Below, one piece after another: positions 1 to 5,052 of a DNA stretch of 5,898 bases. Each line of letters opens with the position of its first letter. Position 1 is the first letter of the stretch. The DNA comes from an uncultured Oscillospiraceae bacterium (GTDB lineage Bacteria > Bacillota > Clostridia > Oscillospirales > Ruminococcaceae): assembly GCA_950097605.1 (NCBI GenBank), contig CATNEU010000109.1:1-5898 (forward strand). Direction: 5' to 3'. The position numbers and the translations under genes are program-made. Below the pieces are notes generated by a model, which did not search any database, was not told the DNA's origin, and saw nothing but the letters and a program-made list of their open reading frames with translations.

Positions 1-356
1 GGGTTGGCGCCAACCGGGTCGGTTTCGGTCAAAACTTGGTTGGACGGCAGATACACGGCGCCCGAGCTGCAAAAGACATAACGGACCAATTTGTCCCGCC
101 TGAGAGCGCGTGCAGCCAGCAAAACATCCTCCGCCGTATAACCGCTGGTGTCGATCACCGCTTCATAGCGGTTGGGGGAGAGGACGCGGAGGTCTGCGGC
201 GGAATGGCGGTCCCCCTTGTAGAAGGTATGTACGCCCGGGTAGGTCAGAGGCTTTTCGCCGCGGCTGAAAATGTCCACCTCATATCCAAGGCGGATCAGA
301 CGCCGCGCAATCTGTGCACCGACAAATCCGGTTGCGCCGAAAACCAAAGCTTTCAT
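1..356 (-). CDS. NAD(P)-dependent epimerase/dehydratase (extended SDR family), N-terminal part, cut by window edge
   Basis: This reading frame begins with ATG at 356 and stays open for 118 codons to the left edge, so only the N-terminal part is present. It starts MKALVFGATGFVG, a dinucleotide-binding Rossmann motif (GxxGxxG at residues 7-13), followed by an FSRG segment near residues 30-33 where the cofactor ribose is usually contacted. Further on are KGDR (47-50), a VIDTSGY strand (68-73) and YVFCSSGAVY (93-102), the beta-strand carrying the SDR active-site serines. This arrangement fits the atypical NAD-dependent epimerase/dehydratase group that acts on nucleotide sugars or unknown substrates. 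The substrate cannot be told because the specificity-bearing C-terminal half is missing. A good ribosome site (AAAGGAG, 364-370) lies 7 nt before the start and supports it. It sits just downstream of the trxB terminator and shows no clear promoter of its own. Confidence 0.85.
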   Translation of the reverse strand, partial: MKALVFGATGFVGAQIARRLIRLGYEVDIFSRGEKPLTYPGVHTFYKGDRHSAADLRVLSPNRYEAVIDTSGYTAEDVLLAARALRRDKLVRYVFCSSGAVYLPSNQVLTETDPVGAN

Positions 357-400
357 GTGCAGGCTCCTTTCAGAATCATCAGAATCAGAGGATATTGCTG

Positions 401-434
401 TAAAAAGGCGGCGTTTTCTATAACGCCGCCTTTT
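401..434 (-). terminator. Intrinsic terminator after trxB
   Basis: A perfect 13-bp stem pairs 403-415 with 422-434 around a 6-nt loop; its core is GGCGGCGTT/AACGCCGCC. On the minus strand it is followed by a short U-tract (complement of 402-406) and begins one base after the trxB stop codon. The A/T flanks are symmetric, so it could also act on the plus strand. It separates trxB from the epimerase gene, whose start is only about 45 nt further on. Confidence 0.85.
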
Positions 435-435
435 G

Positions 436-1353
436 CTATTCAATAAAGGATTGGTTGATATAGTTGGAGGCTTCGATTGCCGCGACGGCGCCGTCGCTTG
501 CGGCGGTCACGAGCTGCCGGACCGCTTTGCTGCGCGTGTCGCCCGCGACAAAGATCCCGGCCTGAGAGGTTTTGCAGTCCTCGCCCGCTGCGATATAGCC
601 GCCGTCGCTGAGTGCCACCAAACCCGCGAACCGCTCGTTTTCGGGCTGCAGACCAACGGCGATGAATACGCCCGAGATGGAAAGCTCGCTCCTACGGCCG
701 GTTTTCACGTTGGAAACCGCAATGCCGGTAACGGTTCCGTCTCCTAAAATGGCGTCCACGACGCTGTCGTACACCACCTGGATGTTTTCCCGGGCAAGCA
801 CGCTGTCCACCGTGACCTTTGAAGCACGGAACGCATCCCGCCGGTGGATCAGATAGACCGTTTTGCAGTTGTTTGCCAAAAACAGTGCGTCCTCCAGCGC
901 GGTATTGCCGCCGCCGACGATGCAGACGTCTTTTCCCTTATAAAAAGCGCCGTCGCATGTCGCACAATAGGAGACGCCCTTACCGGAGAATGCGTCCTCG
1001 CCCGGAACGCCGAGCTTGCGATGCCTTGCGCCGTTGGCGATAATCACCGCCTTTGCACGGTGTTTGCCTGCGCCGGTCACAACGACTTTGACGTTGCCGT
1101 CTTCCTGAATAGCTTCCGCCTTTTCATACAGCACCTCCGCGCCAAGCGCCGTCGCCTGGTCATAGAGATTCTGCGAGAACTCGAAGCCCGAAATTGTGGA
1201 AACAGCGGGGTAGTTTTCGACCTCGGGCGTATTGATGATTTGCCCGCCATACGCGAACTCCTCGAGCACCGTGACGGTGTGCCCCGCCCGTACTGCATAG
1301 ATGGCGGCGGACAGCCCGGCGGGACCCGCGCCGATAATGACGATATCCTTCAT
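436..1353 (-). CDS. trxB: Thioredoxin reductase (NADPH, FAD-dependent)
   Basis: This 305-residue cytoplasmic flavoenzyme transfers electrons from NADPH through FAD and a redox disulfide to thioredoxin, which keeps cytosolic proteins and ribonucleotide reductase reduced. The order of motifs is diagnostic: FAD-binding GAGPAG (8-13); YGGQI and ENYP (35-49); the redox-active CATC pair (Cys130 and Cys133); a second nucleotide fold GGGNTALEDA (147-156); HRRDAFRA (170-177), whose arginines contact the 2'-phosphate and indicate NADPH; and the C-terminal FAD motif FVAGDTRSKAVRQ (268-280). Length is close to the family norm of roughly 305-320. AGGAG (1361-1365) lies 7 nt before the ATG. The gene has its own promoter, a structured leader of about 110 nt and a terminator right after the stop, so it is probably monocistronic. 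No thioredoxin gene adjoins it here. Confidence 0.97.
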   Translation of the reverse strand: MKDIVIIGAGPAGLSAAIYAVRAGHTVTVLEEFAYGGQIINTPEVENYPAVSTISGFEFSQNLYDQATALGAEVLYEKAEAIQEDGNVKVVVTGAGKHRAKAVIIANGARHRKLGVPGEDAFSGKGVSYCATCDGAFYKGKDVCIVGGGNTALEDALFLANNCKTVYLIHRRDAFRASKVTVDSVLARENIQVVYDSVVDAILGDGTVTGIAVSNVKTGRRSELSISGVFIAVGLQPENERFAGLVALSDGGYIAAGEDCKTSQAGIFVAGDTRSKAVRQLVTAASDGAVAAIEASNYINQSFIE

Positions 1354-1390
1354 GGCGATTCTCCTGCTTTCTCCGGCCTAACTCTGCATT

Positions 1391-1444
1391 CCCGAAGCGG
1401 CCGGCGCTTCGGGCAGCCGCTTGTAATAAGGGATTTGGCTGCCC
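1391..1444 (-). promoter_or_regulatory. Structured trxB 5' leader with overlapping alternative hairpins
   Basis: Between the trxB promoter and its ribosome site the leader can form three perfect stems that compete for the same bases. Stem A pairs 1437-1444 with 1411-1418 (GGGCAGCC/GGCTGCCC, 8 bp). Stem B pairs 1405-1413 with 1391-1399 (CCCGAAGCG/CGCTTCGGG, 9 bp, 5-nt loop). Stem C pairs 1416-1422 with 1395-1401 (AAGCGGC/GCCGCTT, 7 bp). B and C exclude each other, A and C share bases, and A and B share 1411-1413. None is followed by a U-tract, so this is not a simple terminator. A role in mRNA stability or translational control is inference; it matches no riboswitch class that I recognise. Confidence 0.45.
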
Positions 1445-1473
1445 CTAAGATGTAAATACGCAGCTACAGATTT

Positions 1474-1503
1474 ATTATACCCGATTTGGATGCGGATTTG
1501 CAA
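1474..1503 (-). promoter_or_regulatory. Sigma-A type promoter of trxB
   Basis: On the minus strand there is a perfect -10 TATAAT (1474-1479) preceded by a -35-like TTGCAA (1498-1503) at 18-bp spacing. It lies just downstream of the peptidase terminator and about 120 bp upstream of trxB, and predicts a leader of about 110 nt starting near 1467. Confidence 0.75.
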
Positions 1504-1513
1504 GAAACAGGGC

Positions 1514-1564
1514 AATAAAAGGGAAACGCCTGGATACAGCATTTGCATCCGGGCGTTTCCCTTT
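1514..1564 (-). terminator. Long intrinsic terminator after the M28 peptidase gene
   Basis: A 13-bp perfect stem pairs 1518-1530 with 1552-1564 (AAAGGGAAACGCC/GGCGTTTCCCTTT). It continues, past a single C-A mismatch in the minus-strand RNA, into a 7-bp upper stem (1532-1538 with 1544-1550, including one G-U pair) and a 5-nt loop. The minus strand continues into UUUUAUU. It lies 20 nt after the peptidase stop codon. Confidence 0.88.
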
Positions 1565-1584
1565 GTATATTGGAGAGATTGTAA

Positions 1585-3228
1585 TTAGCGTTTGATTTCA
1601 AATGCGATGGTGTTCGACACGTTGCCGGCAGCGTCGATGGCTTTGACTTCATAGACGCCGGGCGCCGTGAACTTGCAGCGGAGCGCATTTCCATCCGCCA
1701 GCACGCCGTTGATATAGAAGTCAACGCGTTCGTCGGAGGTGACCGCTACGTTGTAGCGCGTAACCCCGCCCAGGATGAAGAAGTTGGTCGAGAGCACCGG
1801 CGCTTTCTTGTCGATTGTGAACACGTAAGCACCCGAGTAGTTGCCGGCCTTGTCGTATGCTTTGACGACATGTCTGCCGGGCTCGGTGACGGTGATCGAA
1901 TCGGTATAACCGTCAACCGTCACTTCGTCGACGACGAATTGCACCTCTTCGGTGGCTGTGAGTGTGACATCCTGGTTGGCATAGCCCTGGTTGGCGGCCT
2001 GCTCGGAGGCAAGCACCGGTTTGACGCGGTCGATCGAGAAGACGATCGGGTCGGAAGCAATGCCGTATTTGTCGGTTGCAACGACGGTATAGTCGCCGTC
2101 CTGCGTGAAGCTGATGGCTTTTCCAACGCGGCCGGTGTCCACACCGTTGACGCTCCAGGAGACGTCCTTATCCGCTGTGAGCTTAACCGAAGCCCTGTGC
2201 GCGCCGGATGCCGGTGCGCCGGTTATAACGGGCTGGGAAGCGTCGATGTTGAGCAGCATATGGTACAGCAGCTCGGAGAAAGCGGCGAGATGTTCTTTGC
2301 CGCGGTCGCCGAAATAGCTTTCAACGGCTTCGAGACGGTCGTATTTGGTGTGCATGATCTCGCCGAGCAGCTCGGTCTGGTTGGAGCCGTCGTAAGGGGG
2401 GAGGTCCCAGTTGCCCGCTTCAAAATACACATAGGGGATGCCAACGTTTTTAAACGAAGCGTGGTCGCTCCAGTCGCCTGTGGAGGGCGCGGGGTAACTG
2501 CTGTTTTTGCCCGGGTTCTGGTGGATGTCGAGGCCGAGCTCTTTGACGAGCTCCATGCTCTGCTCGAACGCCCAGGTGTCCTTCACGCCGCCGGCCTGCT
2601 TTACGCCGCCGTAGATATACATTTTGTCGCCCGCGAGAACCGAGTCCAGGTTGATCATGAGCACGGTGTTGTCGAGTTCTTCCTGCGACATCGACTTCAC
2701 ATAGGCCTTGGAACCCTGCAGGCCGGTTTCCTCTGCGCCGAAGAAGACGTATTTGAGCGTATATTTTGTATCGACGCCGATCATACGCAGCGCGGATTCA
2801 AGGGTGACCGAGGTGCCGGAGCCGTTGTCGTCCACGCCGGTGGAGAACACGCCGTCCACTTCGGTTTTCTTCTGCACGCTGTCGTAGTGCGCGCCGATGA
2901 TGATTTGCTTTTCAGAGTCGCCGGGTTTTGTAACCACAACGTTCTGGCTGTTGGTGGCCTTTCCGCCGCGGGTGTATGTAATGGGCTGTACCTCCACGTT
3001 TTCGTAGCCGGCGGCCTCCAGTTCGTTCACGAGCATGTCCTTCGCCTGGATTTCCTGCTCGCTGCCGGCGATACGCGCACCCAGCGCGTTGATCTCCTGC
3101 AAGAAGCTGTAGGCTTTCTGTCCGAAGTTCTGGTCCGTCTCGCCCGCGGCGCTGACAATGACGGCGTTGACAAGCAGCATCGCCATTACAACGATACAGG
3201 CCAAGGATTTTTTGGCAATTGCTTTCAT
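1585..3228 (-). CDS. Secreted M28-family zinc aminopeptidase with three C-terminal Ig-like repeats
   Basis: This 547-residue protein is predicted to be exported and to remove N-terminal residues from extracellular peptides using two zinc ions. Residues 1-28 form a signal peptide: a KAIAKK basic start, a hydrophobic core, and a VSAA cleavage region. The catalytic domain (about 35-330) carries the complete M28 set: GAHYDS (His114, Asp116), GVDDNGSG (Asp133/134), AEETG (Glu166 as general base, Glu167), INLDS (Asp195), WSDHASF (253-259) and MHTKYD (His293). Three beta-rich repeats of about 72 residues follow (about 331-400, 401-473 and 474-547), each ending in a TDKYG, YDKAGN or IDAAGN motif plus a final strand. 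This resembles bacterial Ig-like modules that hold enzymes near the cell surface. There is no LPXTG, SLH or transmembrane anchor. AAAGGAAGAGG (3232-3242) precedes the ATG. The gene has its own strong promoter and terminator. Exact substrate preference is unknown. Confidence 0.92.
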   Translation of the reverse strand: MKAIAKKSLACIVVMAMLLVNAVIVSAAGETDQNFGQKAYSFLQEINALGARIAGSEQEIQAKDMLVNELEAAGYENVEVQPITYTRGGKATNSQNVVVTKPGDSEKQIIIGAHYDSVQKKTEVDGVFSTGVDDNGSGTSVTLESALRMIGVDTKYTLKYVFFGAEETGLQGSKAYVKSMSQEELDNTVLMINLDSVLAGDKMYIYGGVKQAGGVKDTWAFEQSMELVKELGLDIHQNPGKNSSYPAPSTGDWSDHASFKNVGIPYVYFEAGNWDLPPYDGSNQTELLGEIMHTKYDRLEAVESYFGDRGKEHLAAFSELLYHMLLNIDASQPVITGAPASGAHRASVKLTADKDVSWSVNGVDTGRVGKAISFTQDGDYTVVATDKYGIASDPIVFSIDRVKPVLASEQAANQGYANQDVTLTATEEVQFVVDEVTVDGYTDSITVTEPGRHVVKAYDKAGNYSGAYVFTIDKKAPVLSTNFFILGGVTRYNVAVTSDERVDFYINGVLADGNALRCKFTAPGVYEVKAIDAAGNVSNTIAFEIKR

Positions 3229-3250
3229 GTTCCTCTTCCTTTCTGTCGTC

Positions 3251-3290
3251 CCGGTGGTTTCACAATCTCTCCATGATCATCCGGTGGTTT
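3251..3290 (-). repeat. 10-bp direct repeat in the peptidase 5' leader
   Basis: AAACCACCGG (minus strand) occurs exactly at 3281-3290 and again at 3251-3260, a 30-bp period close to three helical turns. Both copies fall between the predicted transcription start (near 3296) and the ribosome site. The position suits an operator or an RNA-binding site, but no known regulator is recognised. Confidence 0.5.
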
Positions 3291-3302
3291 ACTATGGGTC
3301 TA

Positions 3303-3331
3303 AGTATAGCGCGTGATTTGTTCATTGTCAA
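3303..3331 (-). promoter_or_regulatory. Strong sigma-A promoter of the M28 peptidase gene
   Basis: On the minus strand a consensus -35 TTGACA (3326-3331) is separated by exactly 17 bp from a -10 TATACT (3303-3308). AT-rich sequence upstream could act as an UP element. The predicted leader is about 65 nt. This is a housekeeping promoter, so the peptidase is not obviously under sporulation control despite lying next to sigK. Confidence 0.88.
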
Positions 3332-3335
3332 GTCA

Positions 3336-3416
3336 TTTTTGCATATTTATTGATGTAAATTGCGTATATTTTTAATTTTATGCATATTTTATGCGGTTTA
3401 TACAGCCTGTTTATGC
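3336..3416. repeat. AT-rich stretch with repeated TTTATGC / GCATATTT motifs
   Basis: This stretch between the sigK terminator and the peptidase promoter is markedly AT-rich compared with its neighbours. TTTTATGC occurs at 3376-3383 and 3387-3394, 11 bp apart, and TTTATGC again at 3410-3416. GCATATTTAT at 3341-3350 is echoed by GCATATTTTAT at 3382-3392. It may work as an UP element or as phased binding sites for a regulator or nucleoid protein; chance similarity in AT-rich DNA is also possible. Confidence 0.35.
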
Positions 3417-3441
3417 AAAAATGGCCGTCCATCGGACGGCC
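3417..3441 (-). terminator. Intrinsic terminator after sigK
   Basis: A perfect 8-bp GC-rich stem (GGCCGTCC 3423-3430 with GGACGGCC 3434-3441, 3-nt loop) is followed on the minus strand by AUUUUUG. It lies 10 nt after the sigK stop codon, so sigK transcription ends before the peptidase promoter. Confidence 0.9.
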
Positions 3442-3451
3442 GGAGCGCGTG

Positions 3452-4132
3452 TTAAAACAGCTTGCGCAGTTCCTCAAGTGCCTTTTTTTCAATGCGCGAA
3501 ACATAGGAGCGCGAGATGCCGAGCTTATGGGCCACCTCCCGCTGGGTCAGGGCCTGGTATCCATATAGCCCATAGCGCTGTTCAATAATCATCTTTTCGC
3601 GCGGCGTGAGGACGCGGTCGATACACTCGTAGACCTTCTGCGCCTTGAGTTTGATGTCGATGTTGTCGAGCAGGTTCTCCTCATCCGAGACGATGTCCAG
3701 CAGCGTGAGGGTATTGCCGTCCTTATCGGTGTCGATTGGATCGCTGATATACACGTCCTGGGCGTTTTTTTTCTGGTTGCGGAAGTGCATGAGCACCTCG
3801 TTTTCGATGCATCGTGCGGCATAGGTCGCAAATCGCGTGCCCTTCTCGTAATCGAACGTCGATACGGCTTTGATGAGGCCGATGGTGCCGATGGAGATCA
3901 AATCGTCCTGTTCGCGCACGTTGGAGTAGTATTTTTTAATAATGTGCGCAACGAGGCGCAGGTTGTGCTCGATCAAACGGCTGCGGGCTTCTTTGTCGCC
4001 CTCGGCCATCTGTTCAAAGCAGGCCCGCTCCTCCTTTGCGGAGAGAGGCTTTGGAAACGAGCCGCTGTTTGTCACATGCAGCGCAAGGTAGAGTAGGTTC
4101 GACAGCGCAAAGCTGATGAGCGTGCTGAACAT
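3452..4132 (-). CDS. sigK: Sporulation sigma factor SigK (pro-sigma-K), uninterrupted
   Basis: This 226-residue sigma-70 family protein directs RNA polymerase to late mother-cell genes (coat, cortex maturation) during endospore formation. Sigma region 2 runs from about 45 to 122, with IEHNLRLVAHI (54-64), DDLISIGTIGLIKA (76-89) and ATYAARCIENEVLMH (102-116). Sigma region 4 is at about 174-226, with LTPREKMIIEQRYGL and the helix-turn-helix LTQREVAHKLGISRSYVSRIEKKAL. The IEHNLRLVAHI and ISRSYVSRIEKKAL wording fits SigK better than SigE, and no spoIIGA gene lies beside it. A hydrophobic N-terminus (about 1-19) before SFPKPLS aligns with the B. subtilis pro-sequence that SpoIVFB removes; by alignment cleavage would fall near residues 19-20. 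No skin-type element splits the gene. AAAGGA (4142-4147) lies 9 nt before the ATG. It is flanked by its own promoter region and terminator. Confidence 0.93.
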   Translation of the reverse strand: MFSTLISFALSNLLYLALHVTNSGSFPKPLSAKEERACFEQMAEGDKEARSRLIEHNLRLVAHIIKKYYSNVREQDDLISIGTIGLIKAVSTFDYEKGTRFATYAARCIENEVLMHFRNQKKNAQDVYISDPIDTDKDGNTLTLLDIVSDEENLLDNIDIKLKAQKVYECIDRVLTPREKMIIEQRYGLYGYQALTQREVAHKLGISRSYVSRIEKKALEELRKLF

Positions 4133-4163
4133 AAAATCCCGTCCTTTCCCAGTATCAGATATA

Positions 4164-4190
4164 TGTATGCAGCGGGTGAAAGTTGTATGT
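4164..4190 (-). promoter_or_regulatory. Candidate mother-cell (sigma-E/sigma-K type) promoter of sigK
   Basis: On the minus strand CATACA (4164-4169) matches the first six bases of a sigma-E type -10 (CATA is shared with sigma-K). ACATACA (4184-4190) sits 14 bp upstream, the usual sigma-E spacing, although it matches the -35 consensus only partly. The predicted start leaves about 25 nt before the sigK ATG, with the ribosome site in between. No good sigma-A promoter is seen for sigK. TGGACATAC at its upstream edge is a loose match to the SpoIIID box; that is speculative. Confidence 0.4.
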
Positions 4191-4258
4191 CCACAGTGGA
4201 AACGTGCGGCTGTACCCCGGTTGATTGGCCAATATGTTCATGGCTTTCGTATATACGA
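4190..4258. repeat. Three short perfect palindromes in the sigK-infC divergent gap
   Basis: The 378-bp space between sigK and infC contains TCCACAGTGGA (4190-4200), ATTGGCCAAT (4224-4233) and TCGTATATACGA (4247-4258), all perfect. They lie between the candidate sigK promoter and the infC promoter, where dimeric regulators would be expected to bind. No protein is recognised for any of them, and no gene is supported in 4191-4282. Confidence 0.4.
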
Positions 4259-4282
4259 CAATTTGATTTGGGCAATATTTTG

Positions 4283-4311
4283 TTGACAAATGTGCAAAGT
4301 TCCTATATAAT
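4283..4311 (+). promoter_or_regulatory. Consensus sigma-A promoter of the infC-rpmI-rplT operon
   Basis: TTGACA (4283-4288) and TATAAT (4306-4311) are both perfect and are separated by 17 bp. This predicts very strong constitutive transcription from near 4318, as expected for translation-factor and ribosomal-protein genes, with control then exerted in the leader that follows. Confidence 0.95.
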
Positions 4312-4317
4312 AGATTA

Positions 4318-4470
4318 GAAAACAAAGCAGAACAGATTTCCGTTCTCACCCCTGCGCGCATGCAGAAGCGCTGTGGGTCAATAGCTGCCAGCATGGGGGC
4401 CCGGTTATGCGGCGCCTTATGTCGGATTGGGTATTGAACGCGGACGGTGAACTCTGTCCGCGTTTTGTAA
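4318..4470 (+). ncRNA. Structured infC leader, probable L20-responsive attenuator
   Basis: A leader of about 190 nt separates the promoter from infC and contains several stems ending in a terminator. One stem is CTGC/GCAG around 4352-4365. A second pairs GCC-GCAT (4387-4394, one bulged A) with ATGCGGC (4407-4413). The last is the terminator at 4438-4463. In B. subtilis L20, the product of the last operon gene, binds such a leader and causes premature termination (Rfam L20_leader). Position and layout match, but I have not aligned the sequence to that family. CACC and GTT at 4342-4350 could pair with GGTGAAC at 4446-4452 and so compete with the terminator; this is speculative. Confidence 0.6.
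4437..4470 (+). terminator. Leader terminator (attenuator) upstream of infC
   Basis: A 10-bp stem pairs 4438-4447 with 4454-4463 (ACGCGGAC/GTCCGCGT plus a G-U and a G-C pair) around a 6-nt loop, then UUUUGUAAUUU. It lies about 45 nt before the infC start. Since the strongest promoter in the window must read through it, a conditional terminator is the simplest explanation. The short U-run suggests partial read-through. Confidence 0.75.
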
Positions 4471-4510
4471 TTTGTAAATACTTTATAAAGGGTTTTGGAG
4501 GTGCTTTGCC

Positions 4511-5029
4511 ATTAGCAACAAGGAACTGCTTATCAACGAGGATATCCGCGACAGAGAAGTGCGCGTGGTCGATGCTGACGGGAGCCAGCTTGGGATTCTG
4601 CCATTGAAGGAAGCGATGAATATTGCAATCCAGAAGAACTTGGATCTTGTGAAAATCGCTCCGCAGGCGCAGCCGCCGGTCTGCCGGATTATGGATTACG
4701 GCAAATATCGGTTTGAACAGGCCAAGCGTGACAAGGAAGCGAGAAAGAACCAGAAAATTATTGATATTAAAGAAGTGCGTCTGTCTCTCGGGATCGACAC
4801 CAACGACTTTAATACCAAGGTTTCGCATGCCCAGAAGTTTCTGAAGGCAGGAAACAAGGTGAAAGTATCCATTCGGTTCCGCGGACGTGAAATGGCGCAT
4901 CCCGAGATTGGCCGTGAGCTGATTAAGCGTTTCGCAGAGTCCTGTGCTGAATTTGGAAGCATCGACAAGCTGCCCAAAATGGAAGGCCGCAGCCTGGTAA
5001 TGTTCATCTCATCCAAACCCGCTAAGTAA
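4511..5029 (+). CDS. infC: Translation initiation factor IF3, AUU start
   Basis: IF3 binds the 30S subunit, prevents premature joining of 50S, and proofreads the initiator tRNA and start codon. From the ATT at 4511 the protein is 172 residues, the normal size, and begins (M)SNKELLINEDIRDREVRVVD. The N-domain follows (about 1-80, with LPLKEAMNIA, LDLVKIAPQAQPPVCRIMDYGKYRFE), then a basic linker and the C-domain (KEVRLSLGIDTNDFNTK, VSIRFRGREMAHPE, PKMEGRSLVMFI). Starting instead at the in-frame GTG at 4559 would delete 16 conserved N-terminal residues and has no ribosome site. GGAGG (4497-4501) lies 9 nt before ATT, and an in-frame stop at 4475-4477 limits extension; no ATG, GTG or TTG exists between. 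AUU is the known infC start in E. coli and many bacteria, where IF3 discriminates against it and so limits its own synthesis. It is the first gene of the infC-rpmI-rplT operon. Confidence 0.95.
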   Translation: MSNKELLINEDIRDREVRVVDADGSQLGILPLKEAMNIAIQKNLDLVKIAPQAQPPVCRIMDYGKYRFEQAKRDKEARKNQKIIDIKEVRLSLGIDTNDFNTKVSHAQKFLKAGNKVKVSIRFRGREMAHPEIGRELIKRFAESCAEFGSIDKLPKMEGRSLVMFISSKPAK

Positions 5030-5052
5030 AAAAATCAGGGAGGTATATCCTA

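Noticed and set aside
36..446. 136-codon plus-strand frame at the left edge
   Set aside because: Opposite the partial epimerase, whose Rossmann motif and ribosome site make the minus strand the coding one.
844..1455. 203-codon plus-strand frame opposite trxB
   Set aside because: Antisense shadow of a certain gene; no domain recognisable and no ribosome site linked to a promoter.
1870..3276. 468-codon plus-strand frame opposite the peptidase gene
   Set aside because: It lies antisense to a gene with complete M28 catalytic motifs, has no recognisable family features and a valine/histidine/glycine-rich composition typical of shadow frames in GC-rich codons.
4072..4275. 67-codon minus-strand frame in the sigK-infC gap
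   Set aside because: No ribosome site before its ATG, it overlaps the sigK start in another frame, and its product resembles nothing.
4407..4607. Leader ORF of 66 codons crossing the attenuator into infC
   Set aside because: Out of frame with infC, no ribosome site before the ATG, and it overlaps the conserved N-terminus of IF3; a leader-peptide attenuator is therefore unlikely.
4346..4900. 184-codon minus-strand frame across the infC leader and gene
   Set aside because: Antisense to infC and to its leader; no family features.
4559..5029. GTG at 4559 as the start of infC
   Set aside because: It would remove conserved N-terminal IF3 residues and lacks a ribosome site, whereas ATT at 4511 has GGAGG at correct spacing.
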